Shown one piece after another: positions 6,163 through 6,333 of a stretch of DNA of 6,333 bases. The stretch is from Euryarchaeota archaeon UBA59 (GTDB lineage: Archaea; Thermoplasmatota; Poseidoniia; Poseidoniales; Thalassarchaeaceae), in NCBI GenBank assembly GCA_002505495.1, contig DAVI01000108.1:9865-16197 (forward strand), read 5' to 3'. The translations under genes and the position numbers were made by a program. The notes under the pieces were generated by a model. It did not search any database, was not told the origin of the DNA, and worked only from the letters and a program-made list of their open reading frames with translations. The number at the start of each line of letters is the position of its first letter. Position 1 is the first letter of the stretch.

Positions 6163-6333
6163 TCAGTCTTTCAGACGCTCGATTAGTTCCGACTTGTTGC
6201 CACTTACTGGTAGTCCTGAGGCGGAGAGACGAGACTTGAGTTCGGCGACCGTGAGACCTTCCAAATCTTCGTCAGGTGGCGGTTCAGTCACCAACTCAGC
6301 ATCGAGAACCTCTGGTTGGGCGACGACGAGAGA
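6163..6333 (-). CDS. SAP-domain protein, C-terminal end (N-terminus beyond window)
   Basis: The frame is open from the right edge to a TGA at 6163-6165, giving the last 56 residues of a longer protein. Visible residues 25-55 are a good match to the SAP motif: LEGLTVAELKSRL, then the turn SASGLPVSGN, then KSELIERL, which make the helix-extended-helix fold that binds DNA or RNA. A Pro/Asp/Glu-rich linker (EPPPDEDL) precedes it, so the SAP domain is a C-terminal appendage on a domain outside the window. SAP domains accompany many kinds of protein, and the main function cannot be told from this part. It lies 51 nt upstream of the aminotransferase on the same strand. Confidence 0.85.
   Translation of the reverse strand, partial: SLVVAQPEVLDAELVTEPPPDEDLEGLTVAELKSRLSASGLPVSGNKSELIERLKD

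Noticed and set aside
5740..6186. 148-residue plus-strand open frame antisense to the aminotransferase
   Set aside because: The aminotransferase frame carries every catalytic motif; the antisense frame is a by-product of GC-rich codons.
1..6333. CRISPR array, tRNA/rRNA, insertion sequence, defence or toxin-antitoxin system
   Set aside because: No regularly spaced direct repeats, transposase or terminal repeats, tRNA-like cloverleaf, or defence-protein motif was seen on either strand by eye.

Overview
This window looks like chromosomal DNA of a marine planktonic archaeon, most plausibly Marine Group II/III Euryarchaeota (Candidatus Poseidoniales or a relative). That placement is an inference from style. 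The evidence is a very large secreted protein made of Ig-like domains, an aminotransferase whose start codon sits about 27 nt downstream of a TATA-like box (a leaderless archaeal arrangement), a SAP-domain protein, no clear bacterial -35/-10 promoters, and dense coding at moderate-to-high GC. No rRNA, tRNA, mobile element, phage gene or CRISPR array is present.

Layout. (1) Positions 1-2953, minus strand: one uninterrupted reading frame of at least 984 residues, running off the left edge. It encodes a signal peptide, a CARDB-like domain, a cysteine-containing jelly-roll/MAM-like region, and about five tandem Ig-like beta-sandwich domains. (2) Positions 2954-3126: a divergent intergenic region holding three separate inverted repeats. 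(3) Positions 3127-4296, plus strand: a six-helix membrane protein with a very acidic, predicted cytoplasmic tail, starting at GTG behind a GAGG ribosome binding site. (4) Positions 4308-4880, minus strand: a small three-helix membrane protein with a four-cysteine C-terminal domain. Its stop lies 11 bp from the stop of the convergent plus-strand gene. (5) Positions 4936-6111, minus strand: a complete class I/II PLP-dependent aminotransferase with all catalytic motifs. (6) Positions 6163-6333, minus strand: the C-terminal end of a SAP-domain protein, running off the right edge.

The three right-hand minus-strand genes (SAP protein, aminotransferase, small membrane protein) are tandem with spacers of 51 and 55 nt. 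They could be partly co-transcribed, but the aminotransferase seems to have its own promoter. Nothing ties the two membrane proteins or the surface protein to one pathway. The window reads as ordinary chromosomal housekeeping plus cell-envelope genes. The least explained parts are the giant surface protein, the acidic-tailed membrane protein, the small cysteine-containing membrane protein and the palindromes between the divergent genes.
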